A stretch of DNA of 64,000 nt from Heligmosomoides polygyrus polygyrus (GCA_947396885.1 OX377204.1:91460728-91524727), one strand, 5' to 3'; positions 20,071 through 30,142 are shown, numbered from the stretch's first letter. Notes: generated from the sequence alone by a model not told the origin. Made by a program: numbers and translations.

Positions 20071-20075
20071 TCTCC

Positions 20076-20115
20076 TTGATAACGCTGATAAGAGCCAGTG
20101 CTTCTGGTATAAATA
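20076..20115 (+). promoter_or_regulatory. Two GATA sites and a TATA box
   Basis: TTGATAA at 20076-20082 and CTGATAAGA at 20085-20093 are followed by TATAAATA at 20108-20115, 57 bp before the ATG. In nematodes TGATAA is the site for ELT-2-type GATA factors that drive intestinal genes, so gut expression is a reasonable inference. Confidence 0.6.
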
Positions 20116-20171
20116 AACCGCGAAACCGCAGAAGTTATCAGCCATCGTCGACGACTTCAGCGCTCACCGCA

Positions 20172-20441
20172 ATGTCCTACTACGGCAGTCCGTATGGCGG
20201 CTACCAGCCATATCCGCCGAATCCTAATGCGCCGTACATCCAAGCTCCTCCTCCACCAGCACCTCCTCTCTATCCTCAGCCGCCGCCGCTTCAACCACCT
20301 GTTATGGTCATGGAAAGCCATCATCATCACATCGATGTTCCTCCTCCTCATCACCATCATCACGGCTTCGTTCATGAGGTCATGCACCATCTCACCGGAC
20401 ATCACCACGACCATCATCACCATCACCATCATCACTGCTGA
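20172..20441 (+). CDS. Small Pro/Tyr/His-rich protein (89 aa), single exon
   Basis: Unknown function. The ATG at 20172 is the first after the TATA box. The N-terminal half is Tyr/Pro-rich (MSYYGSPYGGYQPYPP, then runs of PPPPAPPLYPQPPP). The C-terminal half is His-rich with clusters HHHH, HHHHH and HHHDHHHHHHHH, ending in Cys. There is no signal peptide or membrane segment. The His clusters suggest metal or heme binding, which is inference from composition only. The minus-strand frame over the same region is an artefact of CAT/ATG repeats. A GATA/TATA promoter lies upstream and AATAAA signals follow at 20543 and 20570, which gives a compact single-exon transcription unit. Small His-rich proteins of this style exist in other nematodes, but I cannot name an orthologue. 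Confidence 0.75.
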   Translation: MSYYGSPYGGYQPYPPNPNAPYIQAPPPPAPPLYPQPPPLQPPVMVMESHHHHIDVPPPHHHHHGFVHEVMHHLTGHHHDHHHHHHHHC

Positions 20442-20542
20442 TAGGGATTTGGATGCAATTTGAGAAGCTTTGTTCGATCTCCTTTTAAAAATCGCGAGTA
20501 TTTTTTGTTATATTGAAACAAATTGTTTGGCTGTACATGTTC

Positions 20543-20575
20543 AATAAATATGTATATGTGTGCATTCGCAATAAA
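20543..20575 (+). terminator. Poly(A) signals of the His-rich gene
   Basis: AATAAA at 20543-20548 and again at 20570-20575, about 100-130 bp after the stop codon. Confidence 0.6.
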
Positions 20576-20600
20576 ATCCATTATTCAAGAGCTAGGACTC

Positions 20601-20654
20601 GCTGATAAAGTCGCAGCGCTGTGTTAAGTGATAAGAGCACCATGAGCTATAAAA
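20601..20654 (+). promoter_or_regulatory. Second GATA-GATA-TATA arrangement
   Basis: GCTGATAAAG at 20601 and GTGATAAGAGC at 20629 are followed by TATAAAA at 20648, copying the layout upstream of the His-rich gene. No matching coding region follows before the SINE at 20807. It may be the remnant of a tandem paralogue. Confidence 0.4.
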
Positions 20655-20806
20655 ACACTATTGATTTTTCACCAAACTCTATGCGATAGTGAAATATTCA
20701 CCATAGATTAGGAGGACCTTGGAAGATTAAATCGTGACTATTTATTTATTATTTATTATTTATTTATTTATCAGGAATGAGCATAGTGATGCATTACATA
20801 AGTATA

Positions 20807-21092
20807 AGGATAAAGGACGGCGTTACTCAATCCCTTCTGGGATGCCCCATCGCATTCTACTTCTACGGGATGTCGTGGAGGCGACATGAATGCGTATTTG
20901 GCCATACAATGACTTGCGGTGGCCAGCCGATGAATAAGTTAGCGCTTTATCCTTCCCAGACAAGTCTGGTACCAATTCACCGACCCCGGAGGGATGGAAG
21001 GCTTGGTTGGCCTGGGCGGAAAATCCGAACCAGGAACCTGGTATCGGGTGCACGCGACAGTCGCGCCTCCTCCGACTGCGCTACACGCGCCC
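20807..21092 (-). mobile_element. SINE, near full length
   Basis: Minus-strand copy with tail repeats (AAGGATAAAGGACGG on the plus strand), intact body and the tRNA-like head with A and B boxes ending near GCGCCC. Confidence 0.9.
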
Positions 21093-21222
21093 ATTACATA
21101 AGTATTGGCATATAAACAAATACTAGGTCACAGAAACTTATAACAAACATAAAATTAAACACTGCACAATTGCCATAACTTTTTACGTACGATTAAGGCC
21201 TTGAGCAAACTCGCAGACATGT

Positions 21223-21254
<32 letters not shown>

Positions 21255-21434
21255 TACGCCGCTAGACGACGTGCACCACCAGACAGTCAACCAGAAAAGA
21301 AGCCCTCTAGGGCACCGAACACAAAAAGCCAATAGTAGTGAATAAAAAGGCTTCACTAGTAGAAAATAAAAAAAAACAACAAAACAACAAAAAATAACAT
21401 CAGAAAAGGAAGTGAGCACAATTAGATAGGAACA
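21093..21434. other. No gene; (TTTA)n microsatellite
   Basis: Contains a (TTTA)n run at about 21222-21254 and a poly-A/AC-rich stretch. Otherwise unassigned. Confidence 0.5.
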
Positions 21435-21459
21435 TATAGATGAGATTGTTCAGCTGTTG

Positions 21460-21738
21460 ACCAAGATTGTCATCATTGTCAGCAGGATCAGGAAGCATCT
21501 GGACGGCCTTGGGAAAGCCAATGTCCGCACTCCTTGGGGAGAACACAGGGTCCTGCGTCAGGGGGGCACGATGATTCAGGTGTCCGTCTCAATCCTGGCG
21601 CGCGAGAGCGACATTTCGGCACGCAGGACGCTAGAGGCACTTTGGATTGCGGCGAAGAATCCGCAGGTTAATCGCAAGGAAGAGTGCATCGCGATTACTC
21701 AAGAACTGGCACCCTTTGTGGAGCTCCGTGGGTTTTGA
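21460..21738 (+). pseudogene. GIY-YIG endonuclease C-terminal part (PLE copy B)
   Basis: Open for about 90 residues. SRIRKHLDGLGKANVRTPWG is the helix after the GIY-YIG core, followed by RESDISARRTLEALWIAAKN with a catalytic-type Glu and QVNRKEECIAITQELAPFVE. It is about 85% identical by eye to the segment at 2046-2330. The Cys-rich linker and the GVVY/IGETGR strands are missing because the coding sequence is cut at the inverted terminal repeat. It cannot encode an active nuclease. Confidence 0.7.
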
Positions 21739-21971
21739 TCTGCTCGATCTGACCCCCGGGGTACTTAAGTCGGGTGGTCCCTAGGACCACAGCTCATTCA
21801 CCCACGATTCCTTCCAGCTACGGGTGTCTGATGGTCCAACGTCATCCACCTTGAAGGTTAGTTGTATCTCGAATATCAGCACCTTCCTCTATTTTCCTTA
21901 GAAAAAGTACTCTGTAGTAAGAAATGGTGTTTGGGAGAACAGTTCCACAAGTGTCTCCGAATTTCCAGGCT

Positions 21972-21999
21972 CTGAGGAAGGCGACGACGCCGAAACGTC
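21972..21999 (+). ncRNA. Hammerhead-ribozyme-like motif (PLE copy B)
   Basis: CTGAGGA at 21972-21978 (CUGANGA box), A at 21979, a perfect 4-bp stem GGCG/CGCC (21980-21983 with 21988-21991) around ACGA, then GAAAC (21992-21996) and GTC. This is the best-preserved example in the window. Its catalytic competence is not established. Confidence 0.5.
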
Positions 22000-22453
22000 A
22001 GCCGTAATAAAGTTGATGACAATCTTGGTCAACAGCTAAACAATCACATCTATAGATTGACAACGTTATGCCAAGATTTATTGAAAGCCGAACTTGGATA
22101 AATAGGAACCATTGAATCGGCTAAATAAAGGAAGGAGCGGAATGACAGAATCCTTCGTAACCAACTGGACAGTAGGCAAGGAAAGGCAGGTTTCGTAACA
22201 GCTGTTTCACTCCCCCAGCACAAACTAGAATCCAACTGAAGCGAGCTTTAATAGAAGAGCATTTTTCAATGGAAGGAATAACTATAGTAGAATATTAATA
22301 TTGAAATATATTAATATTTATGATATTATTTATGATATGATATTCTCATCTCCACAAAATAATAAGTTCAAGTCCCTAAGATTTCTATAAGTGAGGGAGT
22401 TTGATCTCGCCTGCGATTTTGGAACAGGAAGGTGAAGCCTTAGGTTTCCTCTC

Positions 22454-23180
22454 CTATGTCAGATGTGCACCAAAAAATGTCGTGGGATCTATTGAAATTC
22501 TATTTGTAAGAATCTTAGACATCATGGTCATGTCGACCACGTTCCTTCGATTGCGGAGACAAGGTAGCTTAAGCTGTTTGGCCCTGTCTGGACCTCTACG
22601 TATGTTGTCATAGCTGGTTCCAAAAAAACTTAAAAATAATTTCTGGGGGAAGTTGTTCTTAACGCTTTCCAGACGAGCAATATCTTTCTTGTTGAATGGA
22701 TTAAACACTGAAGCACCGCTCTCTAAAACAGGCGAACATCCGTTTTATATGCACGAAGAAGTGCAAGAGAATCAGTGGTTTTGTGCAGTTTGAACAAGTT
22801 GTAAATACGATAATTCGCCTTTTTAACAATTGCCTTATAATGTAAGTCAAAGCTTAGATCACTAGATATATGGAAGCCCAAATCACGTGCGTTTGCCACG
22901 TGCCTTAGATCTGTGTCCTTGAGCCTACAAATTGGTGAATTGTGCTGATGTTTTGTCTGTATGACAAAACAGTGCGATTTTTCTGCAGCCAAAGGAAGCT
23001 CTCAAGTTGTAACCCATTTTTCAATAAAATTAATTGCGGCTTGGATTTTGTGAGAAGGCTCTCCGTATACACTTTCACATCGTCAGCATGCATTTTGCAG
23101 CTGACCCCTAACGTGGTGATAGCTTCAGGAAGTTCATAGGTGTATATGAGAAACAGTAAATGTGACAAGACACTTCCTTA
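22454..23180 (-). pseudogene. CR1-type LINE reverse transcriptase, 3' part, degenerate
   Basis: Three consecutive frames cover the CR1 region from the active site to near the C-terminus. HLLFLIYTYELPEAI and CKMHADDVKVYTES hold RT blocks 4-5, with Phe to His before the Asp pair. AAEKSHCFVIQTKH and NARDLGFHISSDLSFD follow, then YKAIVKKANYRIYNLF, FNPFNKKDIARLESVKN and SYDNIRRGPDRAKQLKL. The same order appears uninterrupted at 56522-57310, which confirms the family. Frameshifts near 22720 and 22950 and a missing 5' half make it dead. Confidence 0.8.
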
Positions 23181-25040
23181 TGGAACACAGTTTGTGCTAC
23201 AGTGTAGTTTCTCATATTTCCATTCTCGATTTTCCATTTTTACATGCTTTCGTAGTCGTACACGGCAGATCGACAATGCGCGTAGGCTTGAGGGCGAGGT
23301 GACTGTAGCCTTTATGAGTCGTTGTGGAAGTCATGACAGGCTGATTTCAACCGAAAGTGCTATGTCAGTGAGTCATTCTTAGCTGTGGACTATTACACCT
23401 CGCGTCGCTCTATGAAAGGTTCCATTAGTGAATTCTTGTACTTTGAAGCAGACGGCACCTTTAGCGTAATGTCGTAACCCGATCTAGATTCCTCCGGCAT
23501 CGGTGAACGGTGATCCATGCCCGTTTTGTGGCAGAATCGGAGAGGACTTACAGTACGCTTATGCTCCTACTGCCTGGCAAGCGGCTCTTCCCACGTTGGT
23601 CCCTGCCGCCTCTATCGAACCATATGGGTTGTTCTGCGATCTCAATTAGCTCTTTCTACACCCTTGCCCCTTTCCTGCTATTCATAGTATTGCGGAAAAT
23701 AAAGATATTGTGTATTTAACAATTATTCTCGAACCTTCCGCAGACACGAATAAGGCATACAGAAATCTCCAAGTTCTCTCTTCGTAAAGCCACGGCATTA
23801 TCTAGATGTTTCGACTACTTCTGTGCCGAACGAGGTTGTAAAGTGGATAAGTATTTATTGAGAAACCTAAGGTTTCGACACGTTCATCGTCTTTGGAGAC
23901 CTAAAACATAGAGATTTATTACTTCAAACAAAATTACTTTGAGCAAATACTTCGGCTACCGAACGATATATAAGTTTACGAGTCAAGCATTCCGACCTCC
24001 TATGTCACTAGGAGAACTCTCGCAACAACCCGCAAGGCATGAACGAGATCCTGTCTGGGGCGTGTGCCCACGATGCGGTGCTCCTTGTCAGGGGCCTGCG
24101 GTTATCACAGCCCGGTGTCCATACCAGGAACGATCTTCCTCTCGGCGCGCACTGCGCGTCCTCAATCCCGGCTTCGATGTCACTGCGGCTAGAAGTCGGC
24201 TCGTTCCGGAGAATTCTTGGCGTCGTCCAGCGGATTGTAGAAACGGAAGTGGCGAACGGATAGAACCGTCCTCAGCGATGGCGTACAGAATACTGACGCC
24301 CGCGCGCGCCCGCGTTCATAGTCGCTCGAGGCGTATCGATCCTGTGCGGCGACTGGTGGCGGCGGGACCTGTGGGGCGTAGAGACTGCGTCCTTTGAAAA
24401 GTCGCAGCGAAAGTAGCGACCCGTAACCTACACTTCTTCATGCCATTCTGCTTCGGGAATCTGAACTACAGCTTGGCAGGCCACGTTTTCTGGAAAGCTC
24501 TGCCCATCTTGTTATCGCCCTACTCATGGAGATTGAATAGATGTTCAAACGCTTGCGATGTCAAAGGAAAGCGGAGCACATGGCGCATTCCACCGGCACT
24601 TCTCTAGATAATTGAAGTTAATTGAGGCTATTGACACAACGCATACACAGCAAATGTCTCTGCTCTCCAACTGGCGCAGTTATTTCTCGACGATGTCTTC
24701 AATTGCCCTCAATTTCCCGCTACTCACCATCTCACACAGAGTCGGAGGCGCCAACCCTTAGCATTGTGGCATATTATGACTTCTTCTGTTGGAACTATTC
24801 AATCTCCTTCTCCTCAAGTTCGTGTCTCGGAAAGCTTTGACCTTAAGGCTTACTAAATAAGATTTATGAAGTAATTTTAAATAAATCACCAAGTTAAGGT
24901 TTAATTACCCAAGTTTGAGGCTCCGAAAGTCGACAACATCGAAACGTCAGCCGCAACAAATATTTGTAACAATCTTCGTGCTGCTAAACAATCAGTCCAA
25001 GCGAACATATTAAGCATTTTTCACTTTAAATAATGTTATA
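23181..25040. other. Mostly unassigned; weak PLE-like traces
   Basis: No gene recognised. Two short traces stand out. At about 23836-23895 (minus) GACGATGAACGTGTCGAAAC is followed by CTCAATAAA. At about 24915-24985 (plus) CATCGAAACGTCAGCCG resembles the PLE 3' terminus with a decayed stem. A GC-rich block at 23939-24397 keeps a 152-codon plus frame open and contains CPRCGAPC, but shows no domain I can name. Confidence 0.35.
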
Positions 25041-25870
25041 TTAGGTTGTCCCACACGGATTGTCGCATACATTGTGACCTTCTTTTCACAGTTATTCGCA
25101 TCGGTTGTGGGCACACTTAGGGTAGATTTTTACGGCGTTTTATCTTCTACATTTCCTATTTTTCCTACATCAATCCTTCATCAGTTTCTAAAATTAAAGC
25201 CTTCAAACTACAATGGATCAGAAATTGATTGTACGCGCGTGCCTGCTCTACAACTTCAAAGAGAAAATAAGAAGGCTTTAATTAACGCCATCGCATCGTT
25301 CGTTGGAGCTGCATTTGGCGAGGATGTCGTTTCCAAAAGACAATGCGAGCGGTGGTTTCAAGGTTTTGCCGCCAGCGGCGAAAGTCTTAAAGACAAAAGG
25401 CACGGAAGACAGGCGCCTATCTGGATAGCGACCTTTCACGGACTGTCGTTGAAGCTGATCCGACAAGCTCGACTCGGTAGCTTGTGTGTTCCAAATCCTA
25501 CTCTAAATTTATATCCATATCGAGTTGACACATACTCTGCCAGCTTGATGCATGCTCATGCGAGGCCTCATATCGCAAAAGTCGTTCAGCAGAAAATTAA
25601 GGAACTCGGTTGGACCGTTTTGCCTCATCATTTGTACAGCCCTGACATTGCGCCATCCGACTATCACATATTCCGCTCGATGCAGCACGTCATGGCTGGG
25701 AAGAAGTTCGCCGACTACGACGAAATCCGGATTTGGGTGACCAACTTCCTCGATCCGCGACCAGCTCATTTCTTTAAAAACGGGATCCATTCTTTGCGTG
25801 TACGTTGGGGAAAGGTTGTTGATAATTGTGGAAAATATATTTCCGAATTAAGGATAATTGTGGAGAATAT
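25041..25870 (+). mobile_element. Mariner transposon, internally deleted
   Basis: Left end TTAGGTTGTCCCACACGG follows TA at 25039-25040. No matching right TIR was found, so the 3' end is lost or decayed. It carries an internally deleted transposase. Confidence 0.7.
25210..25850 (+). pseudogene. Mariner transposase with internal deletion
   Basis: The N-terminal region reads VVSKRQCERWFQGFAASGES and LKDKRHGRQAP, the helix-turn-helix part of mariner transposases. The frame then jumps over the WVPHEL linker and the first catalytic Asp to AHARPHIAKVVQQKIKELGW, VLPHHLYSPDIAPSDYHIFR and FFKNGIHSLRVRW...NCGKYI. The second catalytic Asp is lost (HAHARPH where HDNARPH is expected), while the third (PSDYH) remains. 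The frame is otherwise open, so the deletion was in frame. It is inactive. Confidence 0.85.
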
Positions 25871-26353
25871 ATTACCACTTTTCAACGACATGCCAAGATT
25901 CAATGACAGTCGAACATGGAACATCTTACCGAATTATGTCTGGTTTTAACTCCTTTGTATGAATTTAACTTTTCGGTCTGAGGCAACATTCCGTGTGGAA
26001 ACCCCAAATATATTTTCAATTCTGTCGAAGCGATAGCACTGAATACATAAATTTGCCGACGAAAACTAAACCCAACAACCTTCGTAGAGATGATCCTTTC
26101 ATGGAATTTTGCTAAAGCCAAGGCAGTGAGAGGAATTCCAGAACGTCTCTATACATTCGAGATTGCTCTTGCTCTCTACGTTTTATCGACTTTTCAAGGG
26201 CAAGGAAAACGACGCAAACGTCGGATTTTTTAAATTCCTCAAGAATGCGCCATGCGCTTCAAGCCTCCCCTTTGAAAAGATAAAAGGTACCGCCAACTAA
26301 GGGACACTATATTCCCTACTTACTGCCGAAGTCCCACAACAACTCGTTGAAGA
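25871..26353. other. No recognised gene
   Basis: Includes a short direct duplication of TTGTGGAAAATATA-like sequence near 25828-25875 and a block (ATGCCAAGATTCAATGACAG) related to the PLE-flanking repeat near 22065 and 41406. Otherwise unassigned. Confidence 0.35.
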
Positions 26354-26527
26354 TACAGATCTGGGGTCGGATTCATCAACGGCAAACCCACGGGTATAGG
26401 GTTAGAGATACCCACGTGAAGCCTGCGTTTCTGAGTCGTACCTTATCTCTATTTGACTCTTGTCTTATCTCTACCCCTTATATGCCACATACCCACGGAT
26501 TTAATTGTTTATGAATCCGGCCCCTGG
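26354..26527. repeat. Small MITE-like inverted repeat (about 174 bp)
   Basis: Ends GGGGTCGGATTCATCAACGG and, reversed, GGGGCCGGATTCATAAACA are imperfect inverted repeats of about 35 bp, both containing CACGGGTAT/CCGTGGGTAT. No coding. The class is not assigned. Confidence 0.55.
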
Positions 26528-28080
26528 AAACCTTGCTTGTGTCTGTTGCAAATCGAACCTGAGATCGATTCGGGGTGCAGGCGATGCCAAGACTCCTAGC
26601 GGCTGCGTCAAGAGCGTTCTTGTTTTATTTCGTGCCGTGAGCTCCATGAATTCCATGAGCAATTAGTTAGCTACTGATTTTCCTTGGAAGGAGCTATTCT
26701 TCAACCCAGGAATGTTAGAACCTTTTCCATATTTCGACTTCTGCTGACAAGACCATTAAACTTGGTTAAATCTGTGTGAGAACCCGCACCTTCTGACAGC
26801 GATGCTAGGCCTTACCGGAGTTGTCACCTAAGATCTGCGGTATCTTTGTAGCAACTATTACCTATCAGCTGTGGCTTACCAAAGAAGGTGAGAAGTCTCG
26901 TGCCGCAGACGATCCCGTGCAGAAGACCTCGGTCGGAGCTCGATGCAGTAGGGGGAACAGCGCCGGGCGGCTTCGACATCCATGCACCGCACCGGTTCGT
27001 TATCTCCTCGTTCGGAACTCCATGGAACTAGTCCGCATGACACGCGGCATCACGCACGAGCGATCCACAGCGGCTACGGCCTCTCGGTCATCATCGTCGT
27101 CGACCACCGCTGCTCAGGCTCCTTCCCTACAGTATCTGCTGACCGACCACACCTCTCTCTCGGTCCACCTAGCCGGTTCAGGTTCAGCGAACAGGTCGAT
27201 ATAGTGCCTGTTCATCGATCAATGCTGCTGAACCTGGTCTGTTTCCGTCTACAAGTGGTAAGCAGCACGTGCAGGTGCAGTGTGCAGTGACTGTTGACTC
27301 CGACACGGTGCAGTGGAGTTTCATCGACGTCGAGCGACACCTTCTGACAACGCCGCCGTCTGCGGGTAGAAGACGACATCTGCTCCCCGTCGCCATTGCC
27401 AGCCATTTGTCGTTCTCGCAGTTCGTCTATCGCCGCGCGTACTTGTTTTTCGCGATCAGTACGCCCTTTTACTGCTCTCTCTCCACCGGTTCAGCCGGCT
27501 CTCGCGATGAAACGTTTCATTTCGCTCGGTGACGGTGTCGGCCGATAGAGTTTCACTTACTGGCTACATCGAGCCGACCGCACATAGGCGGATACCCCTA
27601 ACTGCTCCTCCTATTCCTGGCGTCCTTGGTTATTTTTTCGACCGTCGGCTCGCCGACGACCTGCTTTGGTATCTTCAGATACAATCGATTCCGCCCTAAT
27701 TGGGTGACCACACAGCTTTTTGGTGCGTGGCCGATTTAACCGATTAATTTGGAATTGTTCTAATGCGGCTCAAAGGGGTTGAAGACTATCTAGGGTGGAG
27801 GTTTCCCGCAACGAAAGTTCAATGTACAGTGTCCAGTTCGTTTACAGAGTTGCTACTGAGCATTTATTCCAAAATTCTCGGATGTGATTTGTGGGATTTG
27901 TTTACTCAAATTGGCTTTTGATATAACGTTGTTCTTTATATTTTCCCACATGTTGGTTCACCACGAGTGAAAATAAATAAATAAATTATTAAATGCGTTC
28001 AACTGGAGTTGGTCAGAAAGCTTACGGAATCAAGAAGTGTCTCCATCAATCGCTCCTTTGAGATGTATCCCAGTGGGGAG
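26528..28080. other. Unassigned; GC-rich open block at 26821-27532
   Basis: A GC-richer block with several open frames on both strands (Ser/Thr/Arg-rich, for example ATASRSSSSSTTAAQAPS from about 27070). Composition differs from the AT-rich surroundings. No domain or splice pattern was recognised. It may be exon/UTR sequence. Confidence 0.25.
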
Positions 28081-28098
28081 GGGGGGGGGGGGGGGGGG
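28081..28098 (+). repeat. Poly-G run (18 nt)
   Basis: Eighteen consecutive G after GGGGAG, at the left border of the GC-rich element cluster. The length is likely to vary between reads. Confidence 0.9.
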
Positions 28099-28283
28099 CA
28101 CTCTACTGTCAAGGCCCCCACACACTTTTGCGGTCAATGGCGGGCGACGGGTGGCGGAAACGATGAGTCACGCCGCTCCCGGCGGCAAGCGGCAGAGGGA
28201 CCTTTCTAGTCGGGACCTACTGCTGCTATTCGGCTTCCCGCCTTCTGTCCGCGCTCTGGCCGCTGCCTGTCGTGAAAGGCTAA

Positions 28284-29785
28284 GGCCCCTGTTATACTCC
28301 CGCGGGAACTTCCGCGGATGGGCGGAAATCGCGTCGGGACCCCGCGCCGGGCCACTCGTCGCGGTCCGCCACGCCCGTCATCCGCGGATCGCCGCCGACA
28401 GACGACGAGAGGGGTGTTATACTTCCCGCCCGCGGGAGGGCAGCCGTCCGCGGCGCACTGCACCGCGGAAGGCCTATGTTATACTTCGGCGACGCGTCGG
28501 CCGACGTCGGCGACGCTGTGCTTTGCGGGCAGCTACGCACTGCGTGGCAGCCCGCCCAACACAGCGTCGCCGACGACGTCGCCGAGAGCTCCGCAGGGGG
28601 TGTTATACTTCCGCCGCCGACGTCGCCACCGACGTCGCCACAGACGTCGTCCGTGGGTCGGTCGCCGCGCTGTGCACGGCGACGGGCCGTCGCCGGCCTC
28701 ATTCAAGGCTGGGAGAAAATGCGCTCAGAGGGAGTATTTTGTTTGTGGGTGGGTTCTTCGTTCCCGGCACTGTCAACATCCTCGGCGGAACTCGAATTAC
28801 GAAATCGAAAGTGCAAAAACGCCCATCTTGCGGCATCCAGCCAATAGTGTGAAAAAACCAACGGTCGCGTCAGACTCCTAAGTGGTCCAGTACCATTTGG
28901 ATTGGGTTAGTCTAGAAGAAATAGAGTTCGCTTCAAAATATAGTTCATGCCTACTTTGAATCGACATGAGTTTCATAACCGCACATCACGAAGGCGCCTC
29001 GTTTGCTTACTTTCTCTCAATGTCGGCCATCATTTTCACGATGTTTAGCACCTATCGCGCCGTAATCATCTTGGCTCTTAATCACTTGATACTTAAACAG
29101 GTTACATATTCGCGCTCACAATCTTCTTTTCCTCGCACACTACAAGATTTCCAATTATGCTCTACCTTAGACAAATCACATTTTATTCTATTCAGATATT
29201 CTATCGCCCAATTATGCAATCGCGTCTGCTAAATTTGCATTTCTTAAAGAGATACAGAACAACAAATCATCATCAAGTCTTGAAACATTAAGAAGAATTA
29301 AGAATAAAAAATCCTTTTGAAGATTAAGAAAAGCACAAAATGTATGCAATCGGCAGACTGGTGGCCAAATGATGACATTGAAAGCGCGCTCCGATGCTAA
29401 AAATGCGCTCCGATGCTCTCCTGTCAACGACGTCCCCGACGCCGCCACAGAATCTGTTGACGACGACGCCGACGTCGACCACGCGTCTGTGGCGACGTCG
29501 GCGGCGTCTGTGGCGACGTCGGCGGCGTCTGTGGCGACGTCGGCGACGTCGCTAGTGACGTCAGCGTCGGCCGACGTCGGTGACGGGCCGTCGCTGACGT
29601 GTCGCAGCGTCGGCGACGCGTCGCCGAAGTATAACATAGGCCGAAGGCTGTTGTCCCGCGGGGTTCGGCGCGGGAAACGCGCTCCGATGCGACGCTAGCC
29701 GCCCCGGGACGACGACGACCGTCCGCGGTGCACCGTCCGTCCGCGGACGTCCCGCCGAAGCTCCCGCGGGAGTATAACAGGGGCC
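28284..29785. mobile_element. GC-rich long-inverted-repeat element, TAA-flanked (PIF/Harbinger-like)
   Basis: Begins GGCCCCTGTTATACTCCCGC and ends with its reverse complement. TAA lies on both sides (28281-28283 and 29786-29788). Inside each arm a second terminus-like sequence (GGCCTATGTTATACTTCGGC) faces its partner (28474 and about 29632). Arms are GACGTCGGC-rich. The centre (about 28710-29370) is AT-richer with no recognised transposase. TIR style and 3-bp TSD fit PIF/Harbinger non-autonomous elements. Confidence 0.6.
29490..29556 (+). repeat. 21-bp tandem repeat, about 3 units
   Basis: GTCTGTGGCGACGTCGGCGG-type unit repeated three times within the right arm of the GC-rich element. Confidence 0.8.
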
Positions 29786-29788
29786 TAA

Positions 29789-30002
29789 GGCCCCGTTTAT
29801 GCTTTGACGCGACGCCTTCCGAGAGACGCGACGCCACTCTTGGGCCTCTGTTATACTCCTGCGGGAGCATTCGCAGAACGTCCGCGGACCAATGGTGCAT
29901 GGCGGAGGCGGGCGTGGCGAGGCGCGGCGATTGGCCAGGTGAGGAGTCTCGGAGCGATTCCCACCATTCCGCGGATGCTCCCGCGGGAGTATAATTCAGG
30001 CC
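29789..30002. mobile_element. Further GC-rich elements of the same TIR style
   Basis: A partial element starts GGCCCCGTTTATGCTTT right after the shared TAA at 29786-29788. A second one runs from GGGCCTCTGTTATACTCC (29841) to its reverse-complement end before TTA at 30003. This second unit has CCGCGGA-bearing arms like the 28284 element. Confidence 0.5.
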
Positions 30003-30005
30003 TTA

Positions 30006-30139
30006 GGCCCGGTTTATACTTCGTCGCGGAGCGACGCGACGCCACATGTAATGGCCATATTGATTGTGCGACGCGACCGATCAATTTGGCCTCATTACGT
30101 GGCCATCGCGTCACGCCGCGACGAAGTATAAACGGAGCC
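30006..30139. mobile_element. 134-bp MITE with TTA target duplication (Harbinger-like)
   Basis: TTA at 30003-30005 and 30140-30142 bound an element with about 24-bp TIRs, GGCCCGGTTTATACTTCGTC and the complement of GGCTCCGTTTATACTTCGTC. The interior is nearly palindromic around GATCAATTTGGCC. Too short to code. Confidence 0.75.
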
Positions 30140-30142
30140 TTA

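Larger units (their letters stand above)
21435..22054 (+). mobile_element. Penelope-like element, copy B, with inverted termini
   Basis: The left 41 bp (21435-21475) and the right 41 bp (22014-22054) are reverse complements with two mismatches. Between them lie the C-terminal half of a GIY-YIG domain, a 3' untranslated region, a hammerhead-like motif and AATAAAG. PLEs are known to carry terminal repeats in direct or inverted order, and this copy shows the inverted form after 5' truncation. Confidence 0.75.

Noticed and set aside
20157..20435. Minus-strand frame full of Met and Val over the His-rich gene
   Set aside because: It is the mirror of CAT/CAC repeats. The promoter, TATA box and poly(A) signals all support the plus strand.
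28081..28098. G-quadruplex or telomere-like signal
   Set aside because: A single homopolymer run. No TTAGGC repeats, the nematode telomere unit, are present.
28318..28881. Long Arg-rich frames across the GC-rich cluster on both strands
   Set aside because: GC-rich palindromic element sequence lacks stops by composition. No domain and no codon signal.
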